Source: Flavobacterium sasangense DSM 21067 (GTDB taxonomy: Bacteria > Bacteroidota > Bacteroidia > Flavobacteriales > Flavobacteriaceae). From it: a stretch of 59,850 nt of DNA. Under the pieces are notes generated by a model. The model had not been told where the DNA came from, did no database searches, and saw only the letters and a list, made by a program, of their open reading frames with translations. Numbering within the stretch: position 1 is the first letter of the stretch; each line of letters opens with the position of its first letter. Shown one piece after another: positions 9,051 through 17,998 of this stretch. The position numbers and the translations under genes were made by a program. The stretch spans positions 17,320-77,169 of the forward strand of contig NZ_KK366034.1 in the NCBI RefSeq assembly GCF_000686885.1. The letters are read 5' to 3'.

Positions 9051-9256
9051 CCTGCGGAGGAAGAGGGATTTTGTAACCTCTCCCAAGCCTTATATTTATT
9101 GACTTCACGATTTAATTTCAAAACGAGTGCACCGAAAAGTGCACCTTTAAATTTAGCTCAATTTAGTACCTATATTGATAGTAACAAATTTAAACCTTTT
9201 CATTCGCATTTCCAAACCTAACAAGTTTAAAAATTAAATAAGCTAATTTTTTGTTT

Positions 9257-9460
9257 TTAATCCAATAAAGAGCCTCTCACCTCTTCAATTTTTAATCCAG
9301 TATGCTCACAGAATTCTGCTATGCTTACAAGACTATTTTTAGGCTTTCTGAGCGACTTTCTTATCTCATTTAATATTCTTGTGCTTTGACGATAGCTTTT
9401 ACCTGTAATGCGTTGTATGTCCTTTGGATAGATACAAACTCGTTTTGGTACTTGATTCAT
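9257..9460 (-). CDS. Small putative DNA-binding protein
   Basis: The product has 67 residues and is basic, with a helix-turn-helix-like pattern (YPKDIQRITGKSYRQSTRIL) and a second helical part (SLVSIAEFCEHTGLKIEEV). I recognise it as a type of short conserved protein seen in Flavobacteriaceae but know no function. It lies 100 bp downstream of the XRE gene on the same strand and may share its transcript, ending at the terminator at 9023-9050. Confidence 0.6.
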   Translation of the reverse strand: MNQVPKRVCIYPKDIQRITGKSYRQSTRILNEIRKSLRKPKNSLVSIAEFCEHTGLKIEEVRGSLLD

Positions 9461-9559
9461 ACTTTAACCTTGCTTTTGAGTTGGCTTTGAGATAGGTTAA
9501 AGGTACTTAATTAATCTTTTTATTTAACGTCGATTGATCTGTGGCTTTCCTAAAGATGT

Positions 9560-9778
9560 TTACTCGTTATTTTTTGCCAGTTCTCGGGCATTAACTGGAG
9601 CCAGAGTGTGACCAAACATTTTTAAGACATGATTTACCTTGTCCATATTCAGGTTTTCTTTGCCTTGCTCTATTTTTCGGATAACGGTTAAGGCAACACC
9701 TGCTCGTTCGGCAAACTCCTCTTGCGTGAGATTTACTTCTTTTCTTTTCGTTTTAACAAAATTCGCTAATGTCATCAT
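9560..9778 (-). CDS. XRE-family (HipB/Y4mF-like) regulator
   Basis: The product has 72 residues, almost entirely one Cro/C1-type HTH domain: TKRKEVNLTQEEFAERAGVA, then IRKIEQGKENLNMDKVNHVL, with the C-terminal FGHTLAPV typical of Y4mF/HipB-like antitoxins. No HipA-like toxin is next to it, so it is either an orphan antitoxin or a plain repressor. The start could be either of the two adjacent ATGs (9778 or 9775). Three TATATG-type palindromes just upstream suggest autoregulation. Confidence 0.8.
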   Translation of the reverse strand: MMTLANFVKTKRKEVNLTQEEFAERAGVALTVIRKIEQGKENLNMDKVNHVLKMFGHTLAPVNARELAKNNE

Positions 9779-9781
9779 GAT

Positions 9782-9878
9782 TATATGCGTTTACATTATT
9801 ATTAGACCAATATAATAAATTATATGTAAAAACATATAAAATGTGCTAAATCTTAATATTTATATGCAAATACATATA
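9782..9878. promoter_or_regulatory. Three palindromic operators upstream of the XRE gene
   Basis: TATATG-n6-CATATA occurs perfectly at 9821-9838 and at 9861-9878. A weaker copy (TATATG-n6-CATTAT) lies at 9782-9799. Spacing is 39 and 40 bp, near four helical turns. The position directly upstream of the XRE start fits an autoregulatory operator array. The gap up to 10065 contains no further feature that I can name. Confidence 0.7.
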
Positions 9879-10065
9879 ATATGTTTTGTTTATGAATTGA
9901 GACAAAATAGGTCAAATGTGTCTATAAATGCCATTTGGTATACCTCAACGTAAAAATAGTTCTTCTTGTTTAGAAATTTGCCCTGTAATTATTTCAGAAA
10001 GTGTTGCAACCGAATTTTGAATGATTTATGAAAGTGAAAAAATGTTGAATTAAAATTTTGATGTT

Positions 10066-10824
10066 ATGGCTAGACAGAAAGGCATAATTAAGTTAAAAGG
10101 TACTATCGGGGATATTACTTTTTACAAAACGCAGGATGGGCATTTAGCTCGTGAGAAAGGTGGAATTGAGGCAAGTAGAATTGCTAGTGACCCTGCGTTT
10201 CAAAGAACGCGTGAGAACGGTTCTGAATTTGGTAGAGCTGGAAAAGCAGGTAAGCTTTTGAGAACGGCTTTACGCCCATTGTTGTTAAATTCTGCTGATG
10301 GTAGAATGGTGAGTCGTTTGACGCAACAAATGGTTAAGGTTATCCAAATGGATGCTGTGAGTGAGAGAGGATTACGTAATGTAATTGATGGGGAAATTGA
10401 ATTGGTTCTTGGTTTTGAATTTAATATTCGTGGAAAATTAGGAACTTCTTTGTTTGCTCCTTTTACTACGGATATTGACCGAGTAGCTGGAACTTTGGAT
10501 GTTAGTATTCCTGCTTTTATTCCTGCGAATATGATTGCTGCGCCTAGTGGAACTACTCACTTTAAAGTGATTTCTGGAGGAGCTGCAATTGACTTTACTG
10601 GAGAATCGTATGAAGTGGCTACTTCTGAAACTGCGATTTTACCTTGGGATGCTACTGCAACGACTGTCATCAACTTGAGTAATGCGGTGACTGCGAACTC
10701 TACTCACCCACTTGTTTTGGCTCTTGGTGTGGAGTTTTACCAACAAATTAATGGGCAAATGTATCCGTTGAAAAATGGGGCTTTTAACCCGTTATCGATT
10801 GTGGCGGTTGACGGAGGCGTGTAA
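10066..10824 (+). CDS. DUF6266-like hypothetical protein
   Basis: The product has 252 residues without a signal peptide. The N-terminus MARQKGIIKLKGTIGDITFY has the same pattern as the DUF6266 protein at 7007-7648 (KGI, G-x-I-G-x-I). A basic region (FQRTRENGSEFGRAGKAGK) and a beta-rich C-terminal half follow. In my recollection this type often precedes DUF5675 genes in flavobacteria, as it does here (32 bp gap). The function is unknown; a phage- or particle-related structural role is only a guess. The short spacer downstream contains the direct repeat AGCTGGAAGTT. Confidence 0.65.
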   Translation: MARQKGIIKLKGTIGDITFYKTQDGHLAREKGGIEASRIASDPAFQRTRENGSEFGRAGKAGKLLRTALRPLLLNSADGRMVSRLTQQMVKVIQMDAVSERGLRNVIDGEIELVLGFEFNIRGKLGTSLFAPFTTDIDRVAGTLDVSIPAFIPANMIAAPSGTTHFKVISGGAAIDFTGESYEVATSETAILPWDATATTVINLSNAVTANSTHPLVLALGVEFYQQINGQMYPLKNGAFNPLSIVAVDGGV

Positions 10825-10856
10825 GCTGGGAGCTGGAAGTTAGAAGCTGGAAGTTT

Positions 10857-11252
10857 ATGATACTGTTTTTAACAAGAACTTATTTCCCTGAAGGAACAAA
10901 TGGAAAATTGGAATGTGAGGGCAAGTTGATTAGTTATACTATTGAATTGCCGTGGAAGCGAAATGAACGTGGAATTTCCTGTATTCCGGAAGGGAAATAT
11001 TTTATTAGAAAGCGATATAGTGCGAAATACAAATGGCATTTGGAATTGGTGGATGTACCGAACAGAACTTATATTTTGATACATCCTGCCAATGATGCAC
11101 AAAAGGAATTGCGTGGCTGTATTGCTCCTGTTACTAAACTTTCTGGACCTGGTTTAGGGTTGCTATCTAGAAAAGCTTTTACGAAGTTGAAAGACTTGGT
11201 TTATAAAGCTTTGGATAACAAAGAAAGTGTAGAATTGATTGTACAATCTTAA
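10857..11252 (+). CDS. DUF5675 family protein
   Basis: The product has 131 residues. The family is recognisable from GKLECEGKLISYTIELPW and CIPEGKYFI. The segment YILIHPAN (His76) followed by LRGCIAP (Cys88) resembles the H...GC motif of YkuD-type L,D-transpeptidases, so an action on peptidoglycan is possible, but this rests on a motif seen by eye. It has no signal peptide. It is followed within 11 bp by two tiny hydrophobic proteins, so the four plus-strand genes probably form one transcript ending at 11725-11754. Confidence 0.75.
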   Translation: MILFLTRTYFPEGTNGKLECEGKLISYTIELPWKRNERGISCIPEGKYFIRKRYSAKYKWHLELVDVPNRTYILIHPANDAQKELRGCIAPVTKLSGPGLGLLSRKAFTKLKDLVYKALDNKESVELIVQS

Positions 11253-11263
11253 TTTTTGAAAAG

Positions 11264-11512
11264 ATGAATGTAGTAGAACGTGCTAAGGCACCCACTCCGA
11301 AATTTTTTAAGGTGTTGCGCACCATTGGATTAGCCTTATTAGCAGTAAGTGGAAGCATTGTAGCTGCTCCAGTAGCTTTACCTGCTGTTGTTGTAACCGT
11401 TGCGGGTTATGCTGCCGTTGCAGGCGGTGTTATATCAGCGGTAAGCCAAATTACGGTTGATGACAAAACCGACAAAAAAGTTGAGGTTAAGCCCGAAACT
11501 GACGTTGGATGA
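11264..11512 (+). CDS. Small hydrophobic (holin-like) protein
   Basis: The product has 82 residues. A basic N-terminus (ERAKAPTPKFFKVLR) is followed by two hydrophobic Ala/Val-rich stretches (about 23-37 and 38-62) and a charged tail (DDKTDKKVEVKPETD). The topology (short N-terminus, hydrophobic hairpin, charged tail) recalls phage holins. It lies directly after the DUF5675 gene and one base before the next ORF. No family is recognised. Confidence 0.6.
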   Translation: MNVVERAKAPTPKFFKVLRTIGLALLAVSGSIVAAPVALPAVVVTVAGYAAVAGGVISAVSQITVDDKTDKKVEVKPETDVG

Positions 11513-11513
11513 A

Positions 11514-11687
11514 ATGGATAATTCCTTAACTTTGAAGGCAGGAACTTTTGGAGGATTTGCATTGAGTGTTATACCTAATTTAACCTCAGCCGATGTCTTT
11601 AAAACAATAGTTTTAGCCTGTATTGGAGCAGTAGTTAGTTTTGGTGTTACGGTGTTTTTAAAACGCCTAACCTCGAAAAAGAAATAA
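11514..11687 (+). CDS. Tiny hydrophobic (holin-like) protein
   Basis: The product has 57 residues starting at the ATG at 11514, one base after the stop codon of the preceding gene. An earlier in-frame start at 11457 would overlap that gene by 56 bp and is rejected. Two short hydrophobic segments (about 7-19 and 28-47) and a basic end (KRLTSKKK) suggest a small inner-membrane protein. Paired small membrane proteins next to a possible cell-wall enzyme resemble a lysis-type module. Confidence 0.55.
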   Translation: MDNSLTLKAGTFGGFALSVIPNLTSADVFKTIVLACIGAVVSFGVTVFLKRLTSKKK

Positions 11688-11724
11688 GCTCAGTTTTGAT
11701 TGGTAACCTTTACTGAGTATGAGA

Positions 11725-11754
11725 AAGCCTAGTCGTAAGACTAGGCTTTTTTTT
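11725..11754 (+). terminator. Rho-independent terminator of the DUF5675 cluster
   Basis: A perfect 10-bp stem AAGCCTAGTC / GACTAGGCTT with a GTAA loop is followed by a run of T. It lies 38 bp after the stop at 11687. In the opposite direction it follows the ilvA stop but lacks a T-tract. Confidence 0.9.
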
Positions 11755-11774
11755 GTAATATTATATTTTAAAAT

Positions 11775-13019
11775 CTATAGAATTAGGTGCGTAAATAAAT
11801 CTACATTTTCATTCAAATATTGATAATTAAATTTCCTTCGTTTTAATTGCTCTTCAATTTTTATGAAATCTTTTTTATGTTTTAATTCAATGCCTACAAC
11901 TGCAGGTCCACTTTCTCTATTATTTTTTTTTGAAAACTGAAAATAAGTAATATCATCATGCTTACCTAAAACCTCGCTAACAAATTCTTTTAACGCTCCT
12001 GGTCGTTGTGGAAAATTGATAATAAAATAGTGTTTCAAGCCTTCATAGAGTAACGAACGTTCTTTAATTTCTTCTGTTCTGGTAATATCATTATTACTGC
12101 CACTTACAATACAAACTACATTTTTACCTTTTATTTGTTCTTTGTAAAAATCTAATGCTGCAATAGTCAAAGCGCCTGCAGGCTCTACTACTATTGCTTC
12201 TTCATTGTACATTCGTAAAATAGTCGTACACACTTTCCCTTCTGGAACCAAAACCACATCATATAAACTTTTTTTACAAATTTCAAAAGTCTTTTCACCA
12301 ACACGTTTTACCGCAGCACCATCAATAAATTTATCGATATCATCTAAAGTTGTATTGCTACCATTTTCAATGGATATTTTCATAGAAGCTGCGCCTAAAG
12401 GTTCCACTCCAATAATTTTTGTATTTGAACTTAATTGACTGAACACCAAAGATACTCCAGCTGCCAAACCACCTCCACCAATAGGAACAAATAAATAATC
12501 GATAGGTGATTTTGCATCTTCTAACAATTCCAATGCTACTGTTCCTTGACCAGCAATTACTTTTTCATCATCGAAAGGATGTATAAAAATTGAATTTTGT
12601 TCGTTACAAAAAAGACTTGCATAATGAAACGCTTCGTCAAAAGTATCGCCTTTTAAAACCACCTCAACTTTATCTTTGCCAAATAATTTCACTTGTTTTA
12701 TTTTTTGTAGAGGAGTTGTAACAGGCATAAAAATAGTAGCTTTTATATGAAGTTTATAACAAGCATAAGCCACACCTTGCGCATGATTTCCTGCACTGGC
12801 ACAAACCACACCTTTTTGTTTTTCTGATGTTTCAAGCGAAACTATTTTATTATAAGCTCCTCTCAATTTATAAGAACGAACTGGTTGCAAATCCTCACGT
12901 TTAAGCCAAACCTGAGCAGAGAATTCTTCACTCAGGTTTTCATTTTTCATCAAAGGAGTATGGATAGCTACATCTTTAATATTTTCTTGGGCTTGATAAA
13001 TAGTATCTAATAATCTCAT
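11775..13019 (-). CDS. ilvA: Threonine ammonia-lyase (threonine dehydratase)
   Basis: The 414-residue product deaminates threonine to 2-oxobutanoate, the first step of isoleucine synthesis, with PLP as cofactor. The PLP lysine lies in SYKLRGAYN, the phosphate-binding loop is GGGGLAAG, and a C-terminal ACT-like regulatory region is present (YFIINFPQRPGALKEFV), as in the shorter biosynthetic form. It is the last gene of the ilv operon. Its ATG overlaps the ilvC stop by one base (TAATG), so translation is probably coupled. Confidence 0.95.
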   Translation of the reverse strand: MRLLDTIYQAQENIKDVAIHTPLMKNENLSEEFSAQVWLKREDLQPVRSYKLRGAYNKIVSLETSEKQKGVVCASAGNHAQGVAYACYKLHIKATIFMPVTTPLQKIKQVKLFGKDKVEVVLKGDTFDEAFHYASLFCNEQNSIFIHPFDDEKVIAGQGTVALELLEDAKSPIDYLFVPIGGGGLAAGVSLVFSQLSSNTKIIGVEPLGAASMKISIENGSNTTLDDIDKFIDGAAVKRVGEKTFEICKKSLYDVVLVPEGKVCTTILRMYNEEAIVVEPAGALTIAALDFYKEQIKGKNVVCIVSGSNNDITRTEEIKERSLLYEGLKHYFIINFPQRPGALKEFVSEVLGKHDDITYFQFSKKNNRESGPAVVGIELKHKKDFIKIEEQLKRRKFNYQYLNENVDLFTHLIL

Positions 13020-14062
13020 TATTTTGTTGGTCTTAGTTTTCGAACTTGCGCTCCCGTTTGCCAGAATTCACTTTGTTGTAAAACAGCTAATTCTTCTTGT
13101 AATTTTTCACGATAATCGGGTTTACTATTTGCTTCAATTACTATTTCTGCTTCTTTACCAGATAGTACACTATCATACAATTCGTTTAAAACAGGTTCTG
13201 TTGCCTCTCTAAATTTTCCTTTCCAATCTAAAGCACCTCTTTGTGCCGTCGTAGAACAATTGGCATACATCCAGTCCATTCCATTTTCAGCAACCAAAGG
13301 CATTAAACTTTGAGTTAACTCCTCAACCGTTTCGTTAAAAGCTTCACTTGGCGAATGTCCGCGCTGACGTAACACATTGTATTGTGCTTCAAAAATTCCT
13401 GCCAAAGCTCCCATTAAAACACCTCGCTCTCCAGTTAAATCGCTATATACTTCTTTTTGAAAAGTGGTTTCAAACAAATAGCCTGAACCAATTGCAATTC
13501 CTAATGCTAATGCACGTTCTTGAGCTTTTCCAGTGGCATCTTGAAATACGGCATAGCTAGAATTTAATCCTTGTCCTTTCAAAAACAAACTTCTTAGTGA
13601 CGCACCAGAACCTTTTGGCGCTACTAAAAACACATCGACATATTTTGGTGGAACAATTCCTGTTTTTTCATGAAACGTAACTCCAAAACCGTGTGAGAAA
13701 TAGAGTCCTTTCCCATTAGTTAAATGTTTCTTCATTCCATCCCAAGCTTGTATTTGACCCGCATCTGAAAGTAAATTCATGATAATTGTTCCTTGTTTGC
13801 AAGCTTCTTCCACCTCAAAAAGCGTTTTACCTTCTTTCCAACCATCAGCTACTGCTTTGTTCCAACTTGCAGTTCCTTTTCGCTGTCCGACAATTACATT
13901 GATACCATTATCTTTCAAATTTAGTGCTTGACCAGGACCTTGCACTCCGTAACCGATAACAGCTACAGTTTCATTTTTTAGGATTTCTTGTGCTTTATTT
14001 AATGAAAATTCTTCTCTAGTTACTACGTTTTCTAGGACGCCTCCAAAATTTATTGTTGCCAT
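13019..14062 (-). CDS. ilvC: Ketol-acid reductoisomerase
   Basis: The 347-residue product performs the Mg-dependent isomerisation and NADPH reduction of 2-acetolactate or 2-aceto-2-hydroxybutanoate. The Rossmann motif is VIGYGVQGPGQ, followed by VGQRKG, consistent with phosphate-bearing NADPH. Conserved C-terminal domain parts include FETTFQKEVYSDLTGERG and MYANCSTTAQRGALDW. The length fits the short class I enzyme. It lies 19 bp downstream of ilvN and overlaps ilvA by one base. Confidence 0.95.
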   Translation of the reverse strand: MATINFGGVLENVVTREEFSLNKAQEILKNETVAVIGYGVQGPGQALNLKDNGINVIVGQRKGTASWNKAVADGWKEGKTLFEVEEACKQGTIIMNLLSDAGQIQAWDGMKKHLTNGKGLYFSHGFGVTFHEKTGIVPPKYVDVFLVAPKGSGASLRSLFLKGQGLNSSYAVFQDATGKAQERALALGIAIGSGYLFETTFQKEVYSDLTGERGVLMGALAGIFEAQYNVLRQRGHSPSEAFNETVEELTQSLMPLVAENGMDWMYANCSTTAQRGALDWKGKFREATEPVLNELYDSVLSGKEAEIVIEANSKPDYREKLQEELAVLQQSEFWQTGAQVRKLRPTK

Positions 14063-14081
14063 TTTATTTTTTGTTTTATTA

Positions 14082-14606
14082 TTATTTTTTTGTTTCTAAT
14101 TCTTTTAAATACGTACTTAATTCTTTCATTGGTTTGGTCACAGCCACTCTACCTGAACGAGCAAATTCTAAAATTCCGAAAGGTTTTAAATTTTCGAAAA
14201 GTAATTGTGTTTCTGCAACGTGTCCTGTTTTTTCGATGACCATAAATAACGGATCAACGGTTAGGATTCTAGCATGATTTTCACGTATTACTTTTTCTAC
14301 TTCGCCATTTGTTAACTTGTCGGTTTTAATTTTATACAAGGCAATTTCTTGATGCACAATTTCTTCCTCTTGGTGAACAAACGCTTTTAAAACGTCTACT
14401 AACTTTTCAATTTGACCCACTACCTTATTTACTTGTTCTTCTGTAGTTCTTAAAACAATCGTATATCGAAATACACCCTTTACTTCCGACTCAGAAGCTG
14501 TTATACTATCAATATTCAAATGCCGACGTGTAAAAATGATGGTGATACGATTAAGTATTCCAATACTATTTTCTGTAAATACAGATACTGTATATGTTTT
14601 TTCCAT
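14082..14606 (-). CDS. ilvN: Acetolactate synthase regulatory subunit
   Basis: The 174-residue product carries an N-terminal ACT domain (VSVFTENSIGILNRITIIF, then RRHLNIDSITASES), the site of valine feedback binding in this family. The C-terminal ALS_ss_C-type domain follows (LFENLKPFGILEFARSGRVA). The length is usual for the small subunit. It sits 11 bp downstream of ilvB, its catalytic partner. Confidence 0.93.
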   Translation of the reverse strand: MEKTYTVSVFTENSIGILNRITIIFTRRHLNIDSITASESEVKGVFRYTIVLRTTEEQVNKVVGQIEKLVDVLKAFVHQEEEIVHQEIALYKIKTDKLTNGEVEKVIRENHARILTVDPLFMVIEKTGHVAETQLLFENLKPFGILEFARSGRVAVTKPMKELSTYLKELETKK

Positions 14607-14617
14607 TTCTTTTAATT

Positions 14618-16312
14618 TTAATTTAATCGTATTTCTGAAACTGAAGCACCTGTTGGTACCATTGGAAATACATTTTCTTCTTTTGCTACCATTACTTCCA
14701 ACAGATAAGAACCTTGATGGTTTAACATTTCTAATAGCGCTTCTTTTAAATGCGTTCTTTCTTCAATTCTTGATGATTCGATGCTATACGCTTTCGCTAA
14801 AGCAACAAAATCGGGACTCATAATTTCCGTGAAAGAATAGCGTTTTTCAAAAAACAAATCTTGCCATTGCCTAACCATTCCAAGAAATCGATTGTTTAAA
14901 ATGATGATTTTCACGGCTACTTTACTTTGTAAAATTGTTCCTAATTCTTGCAAAGTCATTTGAAAACCACCATCCCCAATTACGGCAATTACTGTTTTAT
15001 CGGGCGTGCCAAATTTGGCTCCAATAGCAGCCGGCAAGGCAAAACCCATAGTTCCTAATCCTCCAGAAGTAATATTACTTTTTGATTTATTGTAATTGTA
15101 ATACCTTGCGGTCATCATTTGATGTTGCCCTACATCCGTTACTACAACTGCTGCTCCATTCGTAATTTCTGAAAGTATTTTTATGACTTCATCCATTTTC
15201 AACTCACTACTACTTGATAATTCTGAGCTTTTTTGCAACGTTTCCACTTCTGTTTTTTTGGCTTCGGTAAACTCATTTAACCAAACAGGATGTTGCTTTT
15301 CTTGCACCAATTCTGTTAACAACTTTAATGCTTCTTTTGCATCGGCATGAACAGGAACATCGGCTTTAATTATTTTATTGAGTTCAGCCGCATCAATATC
15401 AATGTGAATTACTTTAGCTTGTTTGGCGTATCTCGAAACATCACCTGTAACTCGGTCATCGAAACGCATTCCTATTCCAATAAGCACATCACATTCATTG
15501 GTTTTAATATTGGGTGCATAATCGCCGTGCATTCCTAAATACCCAACATATAATGGATTATTATTGGGAAAAGCACCTAACCCTAAAAGAGTTGAAGCAA
15601 CGGGAATTCCTGATTTTTCTACAAATTGTAACAGTTCATCTTCCGCATCAGACAACATAATTCCTTGACCAATGACTAAAAATGGCTTTTTTGCTTGATT
15701 AATAAGTTGGGCTGCTGCTTCAAGAGTTGTTTTATTTACATCTGGTTTTGGCTGATAACTTCTAATTTTTGTACATTTTTGGTAATTAAAATCCATTAGT
15801 TCAAATTGGGCATCTTTAGTAACATCAATTAAAACCGGTCCTGGACGACCTGTTGATGCAATATAAAACGCCTTTGCAATAGCTACTGGAATATCTTCTG
15901 CTTTAGTAACTTGGCAATTCCATTTGGTCACTGGCATGGATATTCCAATTACATCCGTTTCTTGAAATGCATCCGTACCTAATAGATGAGAAGCCACTTG
16001 TCCTGTGATACATACCAAAGGAGTAGAATCTATTTGAGCATCGGCTAAACCAGTTATTAAATTTGTTGCCCCAGGACCAGAAGTAGCGAATACTACCCCC
16101 GTTTTTCCTGAAGTTCTTGCATAGCCCTGCGCTGCATGAATTGCGCCTTGTTCATGACGGACTAAAATGTGATTCACCTCATTAGAATAATCAAACAAAG
16201 CATCATAAATGGGCATGATAGCTCCTCCTGGATATCCAAATATCGTTTCTACATTTTCTGCAACTAGAGATTTTAAAACGGCGTGGGCACCTGTTATTTT
16301 TGTTGTATTCAT
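14618..16312 (-). CDS. ilvB: Acetolactate synthase catalytic subunit
   Basis: The 564-residue product is a ThDP-, FAD- and Mg-dependent enzyme that condenses pyruvate with pyruvate or 2-oxobutanoate. The N-terminal ThDP region has IFGYPGGAIMPIYDAL and the catalytic glutamate in LVRHEQGAIHAAQGYAR. The C-terminal ThDP/Mg motif is GDGGFQMTLQEL to ILNN. The length is normal. It lies 7 bp downstream of ilvD and 11 bp upstream of ilvN. Confidence 0.96.
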   Translation of the reverse strand: MNTTKITGAHAVLKSLVAENVETIFGYPGGAIMPIYDALFDYSNEVNHILVRHEQGAIHAAQGYARTSGKTGVVFATSGPGATNLITGLADAQIDSTPLVCITGQVASHLLGTDAFQETDVIGISMPVTKWNCQVTKAEDIPVAIAKAFYIASTGRPGPVLIDVTKDAQFELMDFNYQKCTKIRSYQPKPDVNKTTLEAAAQLINQAKKPFLVIGQGIMLSDAEDELLQFVEKSGIPVASTLLGLGAFPNNNPLYVGYLGMHGDYAPNIKTNECDVLIGIGMRFDDRVTGDVSRYAKQAKVIHIDIDAAELNKIIKADVPVHADAKEALKLLTELVQEKQHPVWLNEFTEAKKTEVETLQKSSELSSSSELKMDEVIKILSEITNGAAVVVTDVGQHQMMTARYYNYNKSKSNITSGGLGTMGFALPAAIGAKFGTPDKTVIAVIGDGGFQMTLQELGTILQSKVAVKIIILNNRFLGMVRQWQDLFFEKRYSFTEIMSPDFVALAKAYSIESSRIEERTHLKEALLEMLNHQGSYLLEVMVAKEENVFPMVPTGASVSEIRLN

Positions 16313-16319
16313 TTTGTTT

Positions 16320-17996
16320 TTATTTATCGGTTACACACCCTGTTGAGGCACTTGAAACACATTGTAAGTATTTATATAAAACACCTTTTGTTACTTTAGG
16401 TTGTGGTTGTTTCCATTCTGATTTTCGTTTCAATAATTCTTCATCACTTACTTTTACGTTGATTGTATTGTTTTTTGCATCAATTATAATGGTATCTCCA
16501 TCTTTTACTAATGCAATTGTTCCACCAACATAAGCTTCAGGTGTTATGTGACCCACTACAAAACCGTGAGTTCCACCTGAAAATCTACCATCCGTAATTA
16601 ATGCTACGCTATTTCCTAATCCAGCTCCTATTATGGCGGAAGTTGGTTTTAGCATTTCAGGCATTCCGGGACCACCTTTTGGTCCGCAATAACGAATTAC
16701 GACAACATCACCTAATTTCACTTCTCCTTTTTTTATTCCTTCAATTGTTGCAAACTCATCATCAAAAACTTTTGCTGTTCCTTCAAAATAATCCCCTTCA
16801 TTACCGCTTATTTTGGCTACACTTCCTTCAGACGCTAAGTTTCCATAAAGAACTTGTAGATGACCTGTAGGTTTTAGTGGAGATTTTAAATCATGAAATA
16901 CCTTTTGACCTTTATTCAAATCAGGAACATTTGCTAAGTTTTCAGCAACTGTTTTTCCAGTTACTGTTAAACACTCACCATGCAACAGGTTGTTCTTTAA
17001 TAAATATTTCATTACAGCAGGAATTCCACCAACTGCATGTAAATCTTCCATTAAATATTTTCCGCTTGGTTTTAAATCGGCTAACAAAGGCGTTTTATCA
17101 CTTATTCTCTGAAAATCCTCTAATGTCAATTCAATATCAACAGCATGAGCCATTGCAATCAAATGCATAACTGCATTAGTAGAACCACCTAAAACTGTTA
17201 CCATAGTCATGGCATTTTCGAACGCTTTTTTGGTCATAATGTCTTTCGGCTTGATATCTTTTTCTAATAGGACTTTTATTGCTTTTCCAGCTTCCAAACA
17301 TTCTTGACTTTTTTCTTTACTCAATGCTGGATTCGAGGAACTATAAGGCAAACTCATACCTAAAGCTTCAATTGCCGATGCCATTGTATTTGCGGTATAC
17401 ATTCCGCCACAAGCGCCAGCACCTGGACAAGCATTTTTAATTACCCCTTTGAAATCTTCTTCTGAAATGGTATTATTAATTTTTTTTCCTAAGGCTTCGA
17501 AAGCTGAAACGATATTTAATGATTCACCTTTCCATTTTCCGGAATGAATAGTTCCACCATAAATCATGATTGAAGGACGATTTAGTCTTCCCATTGCCAT
17601 AACTGAACCTGGCATATTTTTATCACATCCAACCACAGCTAAAACGGCATCGTACCATTGAGCACTTACTACTGTCTCTATAGAATCAGCTATCACATCT
17701 CTTGATACTAAAGAAAATCTCATTCCGTCTGTTCCGTTAGAAATACCATCACTTACTCCAATTGTATTGAATATTAAACCGACTAAATTTTCATTTTGAA
17801 CACCAGCTTTTAACTCTTTTGCTAAATCATTCAAATGCATGTTACAAGTATTGCCTTCATATCCTGTGCTAACGATTCCTACTTGTGCTTTTTGCATGTC
17901 TTCTTCCGATAATCCGATTCCGTAAAGCATGGCTTGAGCTGCAGGTTGCGTTTCATCTTGTGTGATGGTTTTACTATATTTATTTAATGTTTTCAT
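16320..17996 (-). CDS. ilvD: Dihydroxy-acid dehydratase
   Basis: The 558-residue product is an Fe-S enzyme converting dihydroxy acids to 2-oxo acids, the common third step of Ile and Val synthesis. Cluster ligands are visible: [21 protein letters not shown] and [16 protein letters not shown]. The end of the protein carries [15 protein letters not shown] and the final RKSEWKQP typical of the family. It starts 2 bp after ilvE. Confidence 0.96.
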   Translation of the reverse strand: MKTLNKYSKTITQDETQPAAQAMLYGIGLSEEDMQKAQVGIVSTGYEGNTCNMHLNDLAKELKAGVQNENLVGLIFNTIGVSDGISNGTDGMRFSLVSRDVIADSIETVVSAQWYDAVLAVVGCDKNMPGSVMAMGRLNRPSIMIYGGTIHSGKWKGESLNIVSAFEALGKKINNTISEEDFKGVIKNACPGAGACGGMYTANTMASAIEALGMSLPYSSSNPALSKEKSQECLEAGKAIKVLLEKDIKPKDIMTKKAFENAMTMVTVLGGSTNAVMHLIAMAHAVDIELTLEDFQRISDKTPLLADLKPSGKYLMEDLHAVGGIPAVMKYLLKNNLLHGECLTVTGKTVAENLANVPDLNKGQKVFHDLKSPLKPTGHLQVLYGNLASEGSVAKISGNEGDYFEGTAKVFDDEFATIEGIKKGEVKLGDVVVIRYCGPKGGPGMPEMLKPTSAIIGAGLGNSVALITDGRFSGGTHGFVVGHITPEAYVGGTIALVKDGDTIIIDAKNNTINVKVSDEELLKRKSEWKQPQPKVTKGVLYKYLQCVSSASTGCVTDK

Positions 17997-17998
17997 TT

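Noticed and set aside
8994..9221. 75-codon plus-strand ORF
   Set aside because: It runs through the terminator hairpin and shows no protein-like pattern.
9560..9778. HipAB-type toxin-antitoxin pair
   Set aside because: Only the HipB-like regulator is present; no HipA or other toxin lies next to it.
11457..11687. Longer version of the tiny hydrophobic protein
   Set aside because: It would overlap the preceding gene by 56 bp; the ATG at 11514 right after that stop fits better.
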